NCBI GenBank assembly: GCA_002383665.1
Contig: DFZI01000084.1
Coordinates: 28,089 to 42,174, forward strand
Direction of reading: 5' to 3'
Origin: Dehalococcoidia bacterium UBA4060
GTDB taxonomy: Bacteria > Chloroflexota > Dehalococcoidia > GIF9 > UBA5629
Length of the DNA: 14,086 bases
The notes beneath the pieces are model-generated. The model was not told the DNA's origin, did no database searches, and saw only the letters and a list, made by a program, of their open reading frames with translations. Shown here one piece after another: positions 1 through 6,681 of this stretch. Numbering within the stretch: the first letter of the stretch is position 1; each line of letters starts with the position of its first letter. Position numbers and translations under genes: made by a program.

Positions 1-120
1 TATGACCGTACGATCGATGCCCATATTAAGAATATCAGGCAGAAAATTGGCAAAATCAGCGGGGATAATGAAAATATTGTGGTTACCGTGAGGGGTGTCG
101 GCTACAAGCTGGAGCAATAA
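1..120 (+). CDS. OmpR-family response regulator, C-terminal end (partial)
   Basis: Thirty-nine codons, open at the window's left edge and ending in TAA at 118-120. The peptide has the signature of the last recognition helix and beta-hairpin wing of an OmpR/PhoB winged-helix domain: an IDAHIKNIRQKIG helix followed by TVRGVGYKLE, which matches the family pattern (HI..LR.KIG ... I.TVRG.GY). The receiver domain lies outside the window. The last base of the stop codon is the first base of the downstream kinase start codon, so the two are translationally coupled as a two-component pair. The regulator's targets cannot be read from this fragment. In this family it binds direct-repeat DNA after phosphorylation by the partner kinase. 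Confidence 0.93.
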   Translation, partial: YDRTIDAHIKNIRQKIGKISGDNENIVVTVRGVGYKLEQ

Positions 121-1262
121 TGAAGAGCTTATCAACTAAATTGAGCCTGCTGTTTTTAGGTATAGCTTTATTGAGTGTTGGTGTGGTTGCTATCTGGATC
201 AACCAGGCGGTCAATGTTAATTTCAATAACTATTGCATGAGTAACCAAGCCTGTATCTGTGATAATGCAACAGGGGCCACGGGTTATGGGAGGAGCATGG
301 GAGTTGGGGCAGGTTGGGGCCAGCAGAGGGGAGAAGCTGAAAATACATTTATAGAAGAGTCTCAGCGCTCGCTCATGATTGCTGCCATTGTCGCTATGAT
401 ACTTGCTCTCGGGATTGGCTATGTCATCAGCACTTTTGTTACACGTCCAATGCGACAGCTATCGTTATCGGCACACAAGATTGCCGACGGCGATTTGACA
501 CAACGTGTTGCAAGAACAAGCGATGATGAGATAGGTGAAGTGGGGCTGGCCTTTAACTTGATGGCTGAAGAGCTTGAGAAAAAGGAAAAAAGCCGCAAAC
601 AATTGCTGGCTGATATTGCACATGAGCTCCGCAATCCACTAAGCATAGTCCAGGGCAATCTCGAAGCATGGTTGGACGGTGTAATTACCCCCACCCCCAA
701 CCAGATCGCTTCAGTATATGACGAAACAATATTACTAAACAGGTTGATAACAGATCTCAGGGAGTTGTCGCTGGCTGAAGCAGGCCAGCTAAAGCTACAT
801 CCAGAGCATTCCAACCTGGGAGATCTGATCGAATCTGAGACAACCGCCTTTCAAACCCGTTGTAAAGAAAAAGGTGTGACGCTGGGCGTTGCAATCAGTC
901 AGGATCTGCCGGCTGTTAGTATCGACCGTGACAGGATCAAACAGGTCCTGCATAATCTGTTGGAGAATGCTCTTAGATTTACGTCTTCAGGTGGCTCAAT
1001 CAGTATACGGGCAGGAAGGGGAAAGGGCAGCTTCGTACAGGTTGATGTCGAGGATACCGGGAGTGGCATAGGATATGCTGACCTGCCCTATGTTTTTGAC
1101 CATTTTTACAAGGCAGATAAGTCACGGCATCGCTCTTATGGCAATACTGGAATCGGGCTCTCACTGGTAAAAGAGTATATTGAACTGCATGGTGGCATTG
1201 TCCGTGTGGAGAGTGAAGCTGGCAAAGGCAGTACTTTCAGTTTTACATTACCGGTAGCTTAG
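120..1262 (+). CDS. Membrane sensor histidine kinase (HAMP-HisKA-HATPase)
   Basis: 380 residues. It should autophosphorylate a histidine and pass the phosphate to the overlapping upstream response regulator. Visible in order: a membrane segment near residues 8-28; a short extracytoplasmic loop (about 29-83) with Cys39, Cys45 and Cys47 followed by a glycine-rich stretch; a second membrane segment near 84-107; a HAMP linker (about 108-160, with TRPMRQL and DDEIGEVGLAFNLM); the H-box DIAHELRNPL with His168; the N-box around Asn279/Asn283; the G1 box with Asp312 (EDTGSGIG); an F-box-like FDHFYKAD; and the G2 box GNTGIGLSLV near 341-350. All catalytic boxes look intact. The ATG at 120 overlaps the regulator stop and has GGAG at 111-114, five bases upstream. 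The loop is too small for a PAS or Cache fold, so the cysteines may be the sensing element (metal or redox; inference). The ligand is unknown. Confidence 0.95.
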   Translation: MKSLSTKLSLLFLGIALLSVGVVAIWINQAVNVNFNNYCMSNQACICDNATGATGYGRSMGVGAGWGQQRGEAENTFIEESQRSLMIAAIVAMILALGIGYVISTFVTRPMRQLSLSAHKIADGDLTQRVARTSDDEIGEVGLAFNLMAEELEKKEKSRKQLLADIAHELRNPLSIVQGNLEAWLDGVITPTPNQIASVYDETILLNRLITDLRELSLAEAGQLKLHPEHSNLGDLIESETTAFQTRCKEKGVTLGVAISQDLPAVSIDRDRIKQVLHNLLENALRFTSSGGSISIRAGRGKGSFVQVDVEDTGSGIGYADLPYVFDHFYKADKSRHRSYGNTGIGLSLVKEYIELHGGIVRVESEAGKGSTFSFTLPVA

Positions 1263-1279
1263 GTCTTTGCTCGTCCTTG

Positions 1280-2113
1280 CTAAAATGTAATTTTGCTGTG
1301 CAAAGTGGAAACAGCCCATTTTTGCCATTGTTTGCGTAATGATTCTGATTCTATCGGTGTGCCATGGGTTCCCCTGATCACCATCATTTGCTTGGGTTCC
1401 GAAGCTTGGGAATAGGCATAGACAAACCGGTTGTAGGGTGCGGCAAAGTCATTAAGGCAGAAGACAAACAGCTTGGAACACTGGTTTAAATCTGTCAGCG
1501 ATTGTGATGGCTTCATTTTTGGCCAGAACTCGATGAATTTTTCCCAGTCTACACGCACCTTTAGCTTGTAGACTATGCTGGCGATTTGAAAGGCTGCGGC
1601 TGCTATCAACTTGAGCAGGGGATATAGGAAATGGTGAGGATTTAATGCTATCTTGTTGCTGATCTCACCCGGGCAGGACAGTGTTACCAGTACCTTTGCC
1701 TCTTTCAGCTTTCCTGCGGCAAGGATGGCGGAAAATGCTCCCATGCTGTGCCCGATCAGCCCCATACATTTTGTGTCGATCTCGGGGCGGGTAAGCATGT
1801 AGTCCCACGCATCCATGACATCATCCACCATACTGCCGTCCAGTTTACCGCCGCTCGTGCCATGACCGCGAAAATCGAAGGTAAGCACGGCAACTCCTTC
1901 AGCAGCCAGCTCACGAGCACTGTTTGCAAAAATCAGCTTATCTGAGCCATAGCCATGGCACATGACCATACCGGGTACACATTTTCCGCTGATGGCGGCT
2001 AACGGCAGGTACAGGATGCCGTGCAATGCAATACCATGGTCGCCGAAAGTAACAGATTTTTCAGTTACCCAATTATCTGCTTTTGCTGCAGTTGAATTTT
2101 GTGGCTCGGCCAT
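1280..2113 (-). CDS. Alpha/beta hydrolase
   Basis: 277 residues from the ATG at 2113; a TTG directly upstream at 2116 is an alternative start that gives better spacing to AAGGA at 2125-2129. No signal peptide is seen, so it is probably cytoplasmic. Fold markers: the oxyanion-hole strand and loop GMVMCHGYGSDK, the strand-turn FDFRGHGTSGG, the nucleophile elbow GHSMG with Ser about residue 123, a likely acid Asp in FCLNDF (about 222) and a likely catalytic His in RGTHGTP (about 250). This layout matches serine hydrolases of the S33/dienelactone-hydrolase-like type, but the substrate cannot be inferred. It is convergent with the kinase gene, only 17 nt apart, and stands alone on its strand. An inverted repeat just upstream of the ribosome binding site suggests it may be repressor-controlled. 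Confidence 0.9.
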   Translation of the reverse strand: MAEPQNSTAAKADNWVTEKSVTFGDHGIALHGILYLPLAAISGKCVPGMVMCHGYGSDKLIFANSARELAAEGVAVLTFDFRGHGTSGGKLDGSMVDDVMDAWDYMLTRPEIDTKCMGLIGHSMGAFSAILAAGKLKEAKVLVTLSCPGEISNKIALNPHHFLYPLLKLIAAAAFQIASIVYKLKVRVDWEKFIEFWPKMKPSQSLTDLNQCSKLFVFCLNDFAAPYNRFVYAYSQASEPKQMMVIRGTHGTPIESESLRKQWQKWAVSTLHSKITF

Positions 2114-2130
2114 CAATAAATATGTTCCTT

Positions 2131-2150
2131 GTAAACTAATGACAGTTTAC
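2131..2150 (-). promoter_or_regulatory. Perfect inverted repeat upstream of the hydrolase gene (operator candidate)
   Basis: GTAAACT (2131-2137), a 6-nt centre, then AGTTTAC (2144-2150): a perfect 7-bp dyad of 20 bp in total. It sits just 5' of the AAGGA ribosome binding site of the leftward hydrolase gene. Its size and symmetry suit a dimeric repressor such as a TetR-type protein (inference). An RNA hairpin in the 5' leader is the alternative. No repressor gene is visible beside it. Confidence 0.4.
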
Positions 2151-2293
2151 CGGAATGTAACTGATCTGTAATCGGAGCAGGGTCTGAATTTTTTTCAGGC
2201 ATTGAGCACGGCAGGCCTTAGCCCTTTAGTATGGCAGCACCATCATACTTTTAGGCGATCCGTAATGAGATTAAGCTATTCATTCTCCCGGTG

Positions 2294-3100
2294 TCAGTGC
2301 TGGCAGTGAGGGCAGAAACAGGTGCCGCGCTGGCTGACCACGATACGCTGTATCCTGTTACCGCAGCGCGGGCATTGCTTTTCCGCGCGATGGGCTACTG
2401 CAAACTCCTCGTGAGCATGCCCCGGTTCACCATCGGGACAGCGGTAGTTGCGTATGCTGGCTCCCCTGTTCTTTATGCCCTTCTTCAATACAGCAATAAT
2501 GGCGTGGTGCAGATGTGTTATCTCCGTACCGGTCAGGCTGCTGGCAGGCCGCTGCGGATGGATTCCGGCTGCAAAGAGGGCCTCATCGGCATACATGTTG
2601 CCTATTCCTGCAATGAGCCCCTGGTTAAGCATGACCGATTTAATCGGTACGGCGTGACCCTTCAAAAGCCGGCGCAGGATTTGCGGAGTAAAATCATTGC
2701 TCAGAGGCTCAATCCCCAGCCTGCCGATGATTTTTTCGGGATGGCTGGTGAGATTGATTGTGCCGAACCGGCGGGTGTCGCAGAAGACCAGCCTGCCGCC
2801 ATTATCCATAAAGAATTCAAAGCGTACAAAAGACACTTCCCCACCGGGGTTCCATAACAGCGATCCCGTCATACGAAGATGTATTAACAGATATTCTCCG
2901 CCGTTCAGTTGAATGATGATGTATTTACCCCTTCTTTCTAATCCTTGTACTTCCTTGCCGATCAGCCTGTCACAGAACTCATCTATTCCACAACCCTGTA
3001 ACGGGCGGCTATCGTAGACTTTGACTCCTGTAAATCTCCGACCTTTGATATGAGGAAGGAGCTCGTTCTTTATCGTTTCGACTTCGGGGAGTTCAGGCAT
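2294..3100 (-). CDS. mutM: Formamidopyrimidine-DNA glycosylase (Fpg/MutM)
   Basis: 268 residues, the usual length. It removes oxidised purines such as 8-oxoguanine from DNA and nicks the abasic site by beta/delta elimination. The N-terminus MPELPEVET holds the catalytic Pro2 and Glu3, and Lys59 (RRGKY) matches the conserved beta-elimination lysine. The void-filling residues Met77 (HLRMTGS), Arg110 and Phe112 (DTRRFG) are present, as is the helix-two-turn-helix motif LIAGIGNMYADE. The C-terminal zinc finger has Cys243, Cys246, Cys263 and Cys266, with the DNA-contacting Arg258 (QRGT). All key residues are kept, so it should be active. Its ATG overlaps the polA stop as TGATG, which implies translational coupling with Pol I. 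That pairing makes sense because Pol I fills gaps left by base-excision repair. Confidence 0.97.
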   Translation of the reverse strand: MPELPEVETIKNELLPHIKGRRFTGVKVYDSRPLQGCGIDEFCDRLIGKEVQGLERRGKYIIIQLNGGEYLLIHLRMTGSLLWNPGGEVSFVRFEFFMDNGGRLVFCDTRRFGTINLTSHPEKIIGRLGIEPLSNDFTPQILRRLLKGHAVPIKSVMLNQGLIAGIGNMYADEALFAAGIHPQRPASSLTGTEITHLHHAIIAVLKKGIKNRGASIRNYRCPDGEPGHAHEEFAVAHRAEKQCPRCGNRIQRIVVSQRGTCFCPHCQH

Positions 3101-5835
3101 CAGCTCATCTCACCCCAGTTTTTACCGATTTTTATATCGATTTTAAGCGGGATAGACAGCTTCATAGCAGCGGGCATGATCTCTTCCACCAGCTTTTTCA
3201 ACACCTCCATTTCTTCTGGTGGCACTTCAAAGACCAGTTCATCGTGCACCTGCAGCACCATGAGTGCTTTCATTTTCCTTTTGACCATCTCCTGGTGCAG
3301 GTTGATCATGGCGATCTTGATGATATCGGCAGATGTGCCCTGGATCGGCATATTAATGGCCATGCGCTCGGCTGCCTCCCGGGCCAGCCGGTTGGTGGAG
3401 TTGATCTCCGGAATATAGCGCCTGCGGCCCAGCAAAGTTTGCACATAGCCCAATGCCGCCGCCTGCTTTTTGGTCAGCTCGATATACTGCTTGACTCCCG
3501 GATAGCGGTTGAAATATGTGCTGATGAAGAGCTCGGCTTCTTCCCTGCTCAGATCGGTGGCCTGTTGAAGGCCGTATCCGCTCATGCCGTAAATGACACC
3601 GAAGTTGACTGTCTTGGCTGCACGGCGCATGCGGGGCGTCACCTCTGCATCAGATACACCAAAGACTTCAGAGGCGGTATGTGTGTGTACGTCCTCGTCA
3701 CGGATAAAGGTGTTGATAAGCTCGGTGTCCTGCGAGATGTGCGCCAGCACCCGCAGGTCGATCTGTGAGTAATCCGCCGACAAAAGCATCCACCCCGGTT
3801 GTGCGATGATGGCCTGTCTGATCTTTGATCCTATCTCACCCCGCACCGGCAGGTTTTGCAGGTTGGGATCGCTGGATGAGAGCCGGCCGGTGGCTGTACC
3901 GGTCTGGTTATAGCTGGTATGTACCCTGCCTGTGCGCGGGTTGACCAGTTGCGGTAAAGTATCAGCATAAGTGGATTTTAATTTGGAGAGCTGCCGGTAC
4001 TGCAGTATCTTTTCGATCACCGGGTGTGCCCCTTTCAATCCCTCCAGTGCTGCGGCGTCGGTAGAGAAACCGCTCTGCGTTTTGCGACTGATTTTAGTAT
4101 CCAGTTTTAGCTCGGTATATAACACGGATGAAAGCTGCTGGGGTGAGTTGATGTTAAACCGGTGGCCGACATCGCTGTAAATTTCAGCTTCGAGCTTCTG
4201 CATATCAGCCCCCAGACTTGCAGACATCTCCATCAGCAGCGCCCTATCCACCAGCACTCCGTTCATCTCCATCTTTGTCAACACCGCGACAAGGGGCATT
4301 TCGATGTTATTAAATAGGTTCCACAGATCATCTGAATGCAGCTCACCTTCTAGTTTCTCTCTGAGCCTGAATATCATGTCAGCTTCGCTACACAGCAATT
4401 TCCCGGCCTGCTCAATATCGATGTTTGCCGGGTGCAGTTGTCTGGCCCCGCTGCCGGTCAGGTCGGAAAGGGCCGGGATCTCAATGCCCAGCTTGTTAAA
4501 AGATAGTGATTTAAGTTTGAGCGATTTCTCACCAAGCAGGTAAGCCGCAATCAGGATATCAAATGAGACGGTTTGGAGGTCCAGGCCGGCCTGTTGGGAT
4601 ACCAGCATATCCAGTTTACCGTCATAAACGATACGTGAGAACTTTTCCTGCTCTATAAGGGGTCTCAGCATCGGGATTACCTTTTCAGCAGGCAACTCTG
4701 TGGACTGCCCCAATGTCCTGTGACCGAGGGGGATATAATAAGCCTCTCCGCTGGCAGGAACTATAGCAAGCCCCACCAGGTCTGACTGCATGGGATCGCT
4801 TCCCGACGGCAGTATCGCAAGCGCAAAAGTTCCACAATAGGACATCCTGAGTGCCAGATTATCCAGGTCATTTTCATTATTGACGATGCGGTACTCATTA
4901 GGGGCCGATGAAGGCGTGGATGCCGCGACGGTTGGGGTTGTAGCTGGTGTGCCTATCTCTTCGGGGAGGCGTGACAGCAAGCTGGAAAATCCCAACCCAT
5001 GGAAAAGTTCTACCACTTTATTGCGGTCATAGTTGCTTACCTTTAGCAAGCTGGCATCAAAATTAACCGGCGCATCGGTGACGATGGTGGCCAGTTTGAG
5101 GTTCTGCATGACCAGATCGTGGTTGGCCTGCAGCGTAGTACGAAGCTTTTCTGGTTGGATCTCATCAATGTGGCTGTAAATGCCGTCGATACCACCGAAC
5201 TGTTGCAGTAGCCTGGCCGCAGTTTTATCGCCGATTCCTTTTACACCGGGGATATTGTCCGAGGTATCTCCCACCAGTGCCTTGTAGCTTGCGAGCTGCT
5301 GGGGCTTGATGCCGTACTTTTCCTGCACTTCCTGCTCATCATAAATCACCGTGTCGGTAAAGCCCTTGCGGGGAGTCATGACCCTTATGCCGGATGATAC
5401 GATCTGCAGCATATCGTTATCGCCGGTGACGATAAGGGTAGATATATCCTGTGTGGATGCCTGGCGGCTGAGCGTGCCGATGATATCGTCGGCTTCGTAC
5501 CCATCCATCTCAAATACGGGTAGATTGAATGCCTCTGCCAGCTCATGTACACGGCCTATCTGGGTAATAAGCTCAGGGGGTGTGGGTGGGCGCTGGGCTT
5601 TGTAGCTATCGAACATCTGGTGCCGGAAGGTGGGGGCATGCCGGTCAAAGGCGATAGCCCAGTAGTCAGGTTTATTTTCACGCAGGAGCTTGAGAAGGGT
5701 GCTGGCAAAACCCTGCACAGCGTTGACCATCTCGCCCGTTTTACCGATGGTGAGGGGAGGCAACGCATGGAAGGCACGGTGCACCAACGCATTGCCATCA
5801 AAAAGAATTAATAAAGGCTTTTCGCCGGATATCAC
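3100..5835 (-). CDS. polA: DNA polymerase I, proofreading domain degenerate
   Basis: 911 residues; gap filling, nick translation and Okazaki-primer removal. The 5' nuclease (about 1-290) has LFDGNALVHR, MDGYEADDIIG, VTGDNDMLQ and the GDTSDNIPGVKGIGDKTA helix-hairpin-helix. The 3'-5' exonuclease fold (about 312-495) lacks its metal ligands: the DxE site reads FALAIL (Ala340, Leu342), and the third motif has Leu and Glu where Tyr and Asp are expected; only Asp405 of VYDGKLD remains. Proofreading is therefore unlikely, as in Taq-type enzymes. The polymerase (about 500-911) has motif A DYSQIDLR (Asp688; Asp693 where most family members have Glu), motif B KTVNFGVIYG with Phe745 at the ddNTP-selectivity position, and motif C QVHDE (Asp865, Glu866). 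The start is GTG at 5835 with TAGGGAAA about 8 nt upstream. It lies 87 nt after the ytxH-like gene and overlaps mutM by one base. Confidence 0.97.
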   Translation of the reverse strand: MISGEKPLLILFDGNALVHRAFHALPPLTIGKTGEMVNAVQGFASTLLKLLRENKPDYWAIAFDRHAPTFRHQMFDSYKAQRPPTPPELITQIGRVHELAEAFNLPVFEMDGYEADDIIGTLSRQASTQDISTLIVTGDNDMLQIVSSGIRVMTPRKGFTDTVIYDEQEVQEKYGIKPQQLASYKALVGDTSDNIPGVKGIGDKTAARLLQQFGGIDGIYSHIDEIQPEKLRTTLQANHDLVMQNLKLATIVTDAPVNFDASLLKVSNYDRNKVVELFHGLGFSSLLSRLPEEIGTPATTPTVAASTPSSAPNEYRIVNNENDLDNLALRMSYCGTFALAILPSGSDPMQSDLVGLAIVPASGEAYYIPLGHRTLGQSTELPAEKVIPMLRPLIEQEKFSRIVYDGKLDMLVSQQAGLDLQTVSFDILIAAYLLGEKSLKLKSLSFNKLGIEIPALSDLTGSGARQLHPANIDIEQAGKLLCSEADMIFRLREKLEGELHSDDLWNLFNNIEMPLVAVLTKMEMNGVLVDRALLMEMSASLGADMQKLEAEIYSDVGHRFNINSPQQLSSVLYTELKLDTKISRKTQSGFSTDAAALEGLKGAHPVIEKILQYRQLSKLKSTYADTLPQLVNPRTGRVHTSYNQTGTATGRLSSSDPNLQNLPVRGEIGSKIRQAIIAQPGWMLLSADYSQIDLRVLAHISQDTELINTFIRDEDVHTHTASEVFGVSDAEVTPRMRRAAKTVNFGVIYGMSGYGLQQATDLSREEAELFISTYFNRYPGVKQYIELTKKQAAALGYVQTLLGRRRYIPEINSTNRLAREAAERMAINMPIQGTSADIIKIAMINLHQEMVKRKMKALMVLQVHDELVFEVPPEEMEVLKKLVEEIMPAAMKLSIPLKIDIKIGKNWGEMS

Positions 5836-5922
5836 CGTCTTTCCCTATCGAAGTAGTTTGTACGCATTCTTCACGGGCAAACCTGCTTTAGCAAGCTCCA
5901 CACTTGAGTTCGACTTTAAAAT

Positions 5923-6138
5923 CTAATCTTCTTTATTGCTGGCCATCTTGCTTTTCAAACTATCTTTAACTTTTTCAGTTGTCTTTTCAGCAGTTTCACC
6001 GAAAGATGCTAACTGTCCCTTCAGTATATGACGAGTTTCTTCTCCTGGTTTCGGCGCATAAAGAAACCCAATGGCAAGTCCAATAACAGCACCTACCACA
6101 AGTCCTGCAAAGAAACCTGTTCCAGATTCTCTACTCAT
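5923..6138 (-). CDS. YtxH-domain small membrane protein
   Basis: 71 residues from the ATG at 6138, which has a strong AGGAGG site about 9 nt upstream. A longer reading from 6174 would run into the preceding gene and has no comparable site, so I reject it. After a short polar N-terminus comes one glycine-rich membrane segment (about residues 8-28) ending in the hallmark GFLYAPKPGEETR. A charged, probably helical cytoplasmic tail rich in Lys, Glu and Ser follows. This is the layout of YtxH proteins (general stress-associated in Bacillus, molecular role unclear). It starts 4 nt after the stop of the ytxG-like gene, so the two are surely co-translated. polA follows 87 nt downstream. Confidence 0.85.
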   Translation of the reverse strand: MSRESGTGFFAGLVVGAVIGLAIGFLYAPKPGEETRHILKGQLASFGETAEKTTEKVKDSLKSKMASNKED

Positions 6139-6142
6139 CTGG

Positions 6143-6418
6143 TTATTCCTCCTTTTTCTTAAACATATTGGCAAATAGTCCTATACCCTGCGCTAACCCT
6201 TGAACCACCTCCCCAAACTGCATCGCTGGCTTAAGTACCTTATCTTCTGTATAGTCAACAACTTCGTTTGCCTTAGCTACTAAAGAATCTGCTGATCTTA
6301 GTATTAATATCGTCTTTCGATAAAACCGGTATACGATCACACAAAGAAAGGTTACTGCTATCGTGGTTATAAATCCCCAGATTATGATCATCATATCGCG
6401 CCACCAAGATATATCCAA
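6143..6418 (-). CDS. Small membrane protein, YtxG/DUF948-like
   Basis: 91 residues if started at the TTG at 6418, which has AGGAGG 8 nt upstream. The in-frame GTG at 6427 lies inside that ribosome binding site and cannot use it. A single N-terminal membrane segment (about residues 9-29) is followed by an amphipathic stretch and a lysine/glutamate-rich end (FKKKEE). Size, topology and its place directly before a YtxH-type gene resemble the ytxG-ytxH pair of Bacillus, where YtxG belongs to DUF948. The sequence itself is too short for me to be sure of the family. Function unknown; a scaffold or stress role at the membrane is only an inference. Confidence 0.75.
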   Translation of the reverse strand: MDISWWRDMMIIIWGFITTIAVTFLCVIVYRFYRKTILILRSADSLVAKANEVVDYTEDKVLKPAMQFGEVVQGLAQGIGLFANMFKKKEE

Positions 6419-6449
6419 GACAATCACCTCCTCAATTGTTTACTTAGAG

Positions 6450-6533
6450 TTATTGTAATAAATCATTGCAGAGACATCCACAACCCATGAGTCCTACAGC
6501 GACAAGAGATAAACCTGCGGTACGTGCTATCAT
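6450..6533 (-). CDS. Possible 27-residue leader peptide upstream of the ytxG-like gene
   Basis: A short frame, ATG at 6533 and TAA at 6450-6452, encodes a hydrophobic peptide with three cysteines (GLMGCGCLCND). It lies between a perfect TATAAT and the ytxG-like start, 31 nt before the latter. An in-frame ATG eight codons earlier also exists. There is no convincing ribosome binding site (only AGG directly abutting the ATG), so translation is doubtful. I list it because position and composition are suggestive, not because I recognise it. Confidence 0.2.
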   Translation of the reverse strand: MIARTAGLSLVAVGLMGCGCLCNDLLQ

Positions 6534-6555
6534 CCTACAGTGAATAACAGAAGCC

Positions 6556-6561
6556 ATTATA
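6556..6561 (-). promoter_or_regulatory. -10 element (TATAAT) upstream of the ytxG/ytxH/polA/mutM block
   Basis: A perfect TATAAT on the minus strand, about 140 nt before the ytxG-like start. No good -35 hexamer lies 16-18 nt upstream (TGTTAA at 17 nt is poor), so the assignment rests on the -10 alone. It would give a 5' leader of about 130 nt. The 254-nt gap 6428-6681 otherwise holds only the terminator of the next unit and the possible small frame. Confidence 0.35.
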
Positions 6562-6618
6562 GAGGCCCAATAGTTATTTTAACAGTCCGAATCAATATTT
6601 GCAGTCTCCTTTGCACAG

Positions 6619-6646
6619 AAAAAATGCCTGATATTTAGATATCAGG
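6619..6646 (-). terminator. Rho-independent terminator after the mscS-like gene
   Basis: On the minus strand a perfect 8-bp stem (CCTGATAT / ATATCAGG, 4-nt loop, 6627-6646) is followed two bases later by six T residues (A-run at 6619-6624). It lies about 36 nt after the mscS-like stop codon. The stem is AT-rich, so efficiency may be moderate. Confidence 0.65.
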
Positions 6647-6681
6647 ATCAAAATTTGGGCTTTTTCGATCACAGACGCAAT

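Noticed and set aside
2221..2255. Imperfect hairpin (AGTATG 2228-2233 with CATACT 2244-2249) downstream of mutM
   Set aside because: The stem is short and interrupted, and no T-tract follows in the direction of mutM transcription, so it is not a convincing terminator.
2291..2857. 188-codon open frame on the plus strand
   Set aside because: It is antisense to mutM, whose catalytic residues and zinc finger are intact, and has no recognisable domain.
3244..3768. 174-codon open frame on the plus strand
   Set aside because: It lies wholly antisense to the polymerase domain of polA, which has all its motifs; the composition is that of a shadow frame.
5836..5922. Search for a separate polA promoter in the 87-nt gap
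   Set aside because: TTG-type and TAC-type hexamers are present but none have 15-19 nt spacing, so no promoter is claimed.
6139..6174. Upstream extension of the ytxH-like gene
   Set aside because: It would overlap the end of the ytxG-like gene and has no ribosome binding site, while the ATG at 6138 has a perfect AGGAGG.
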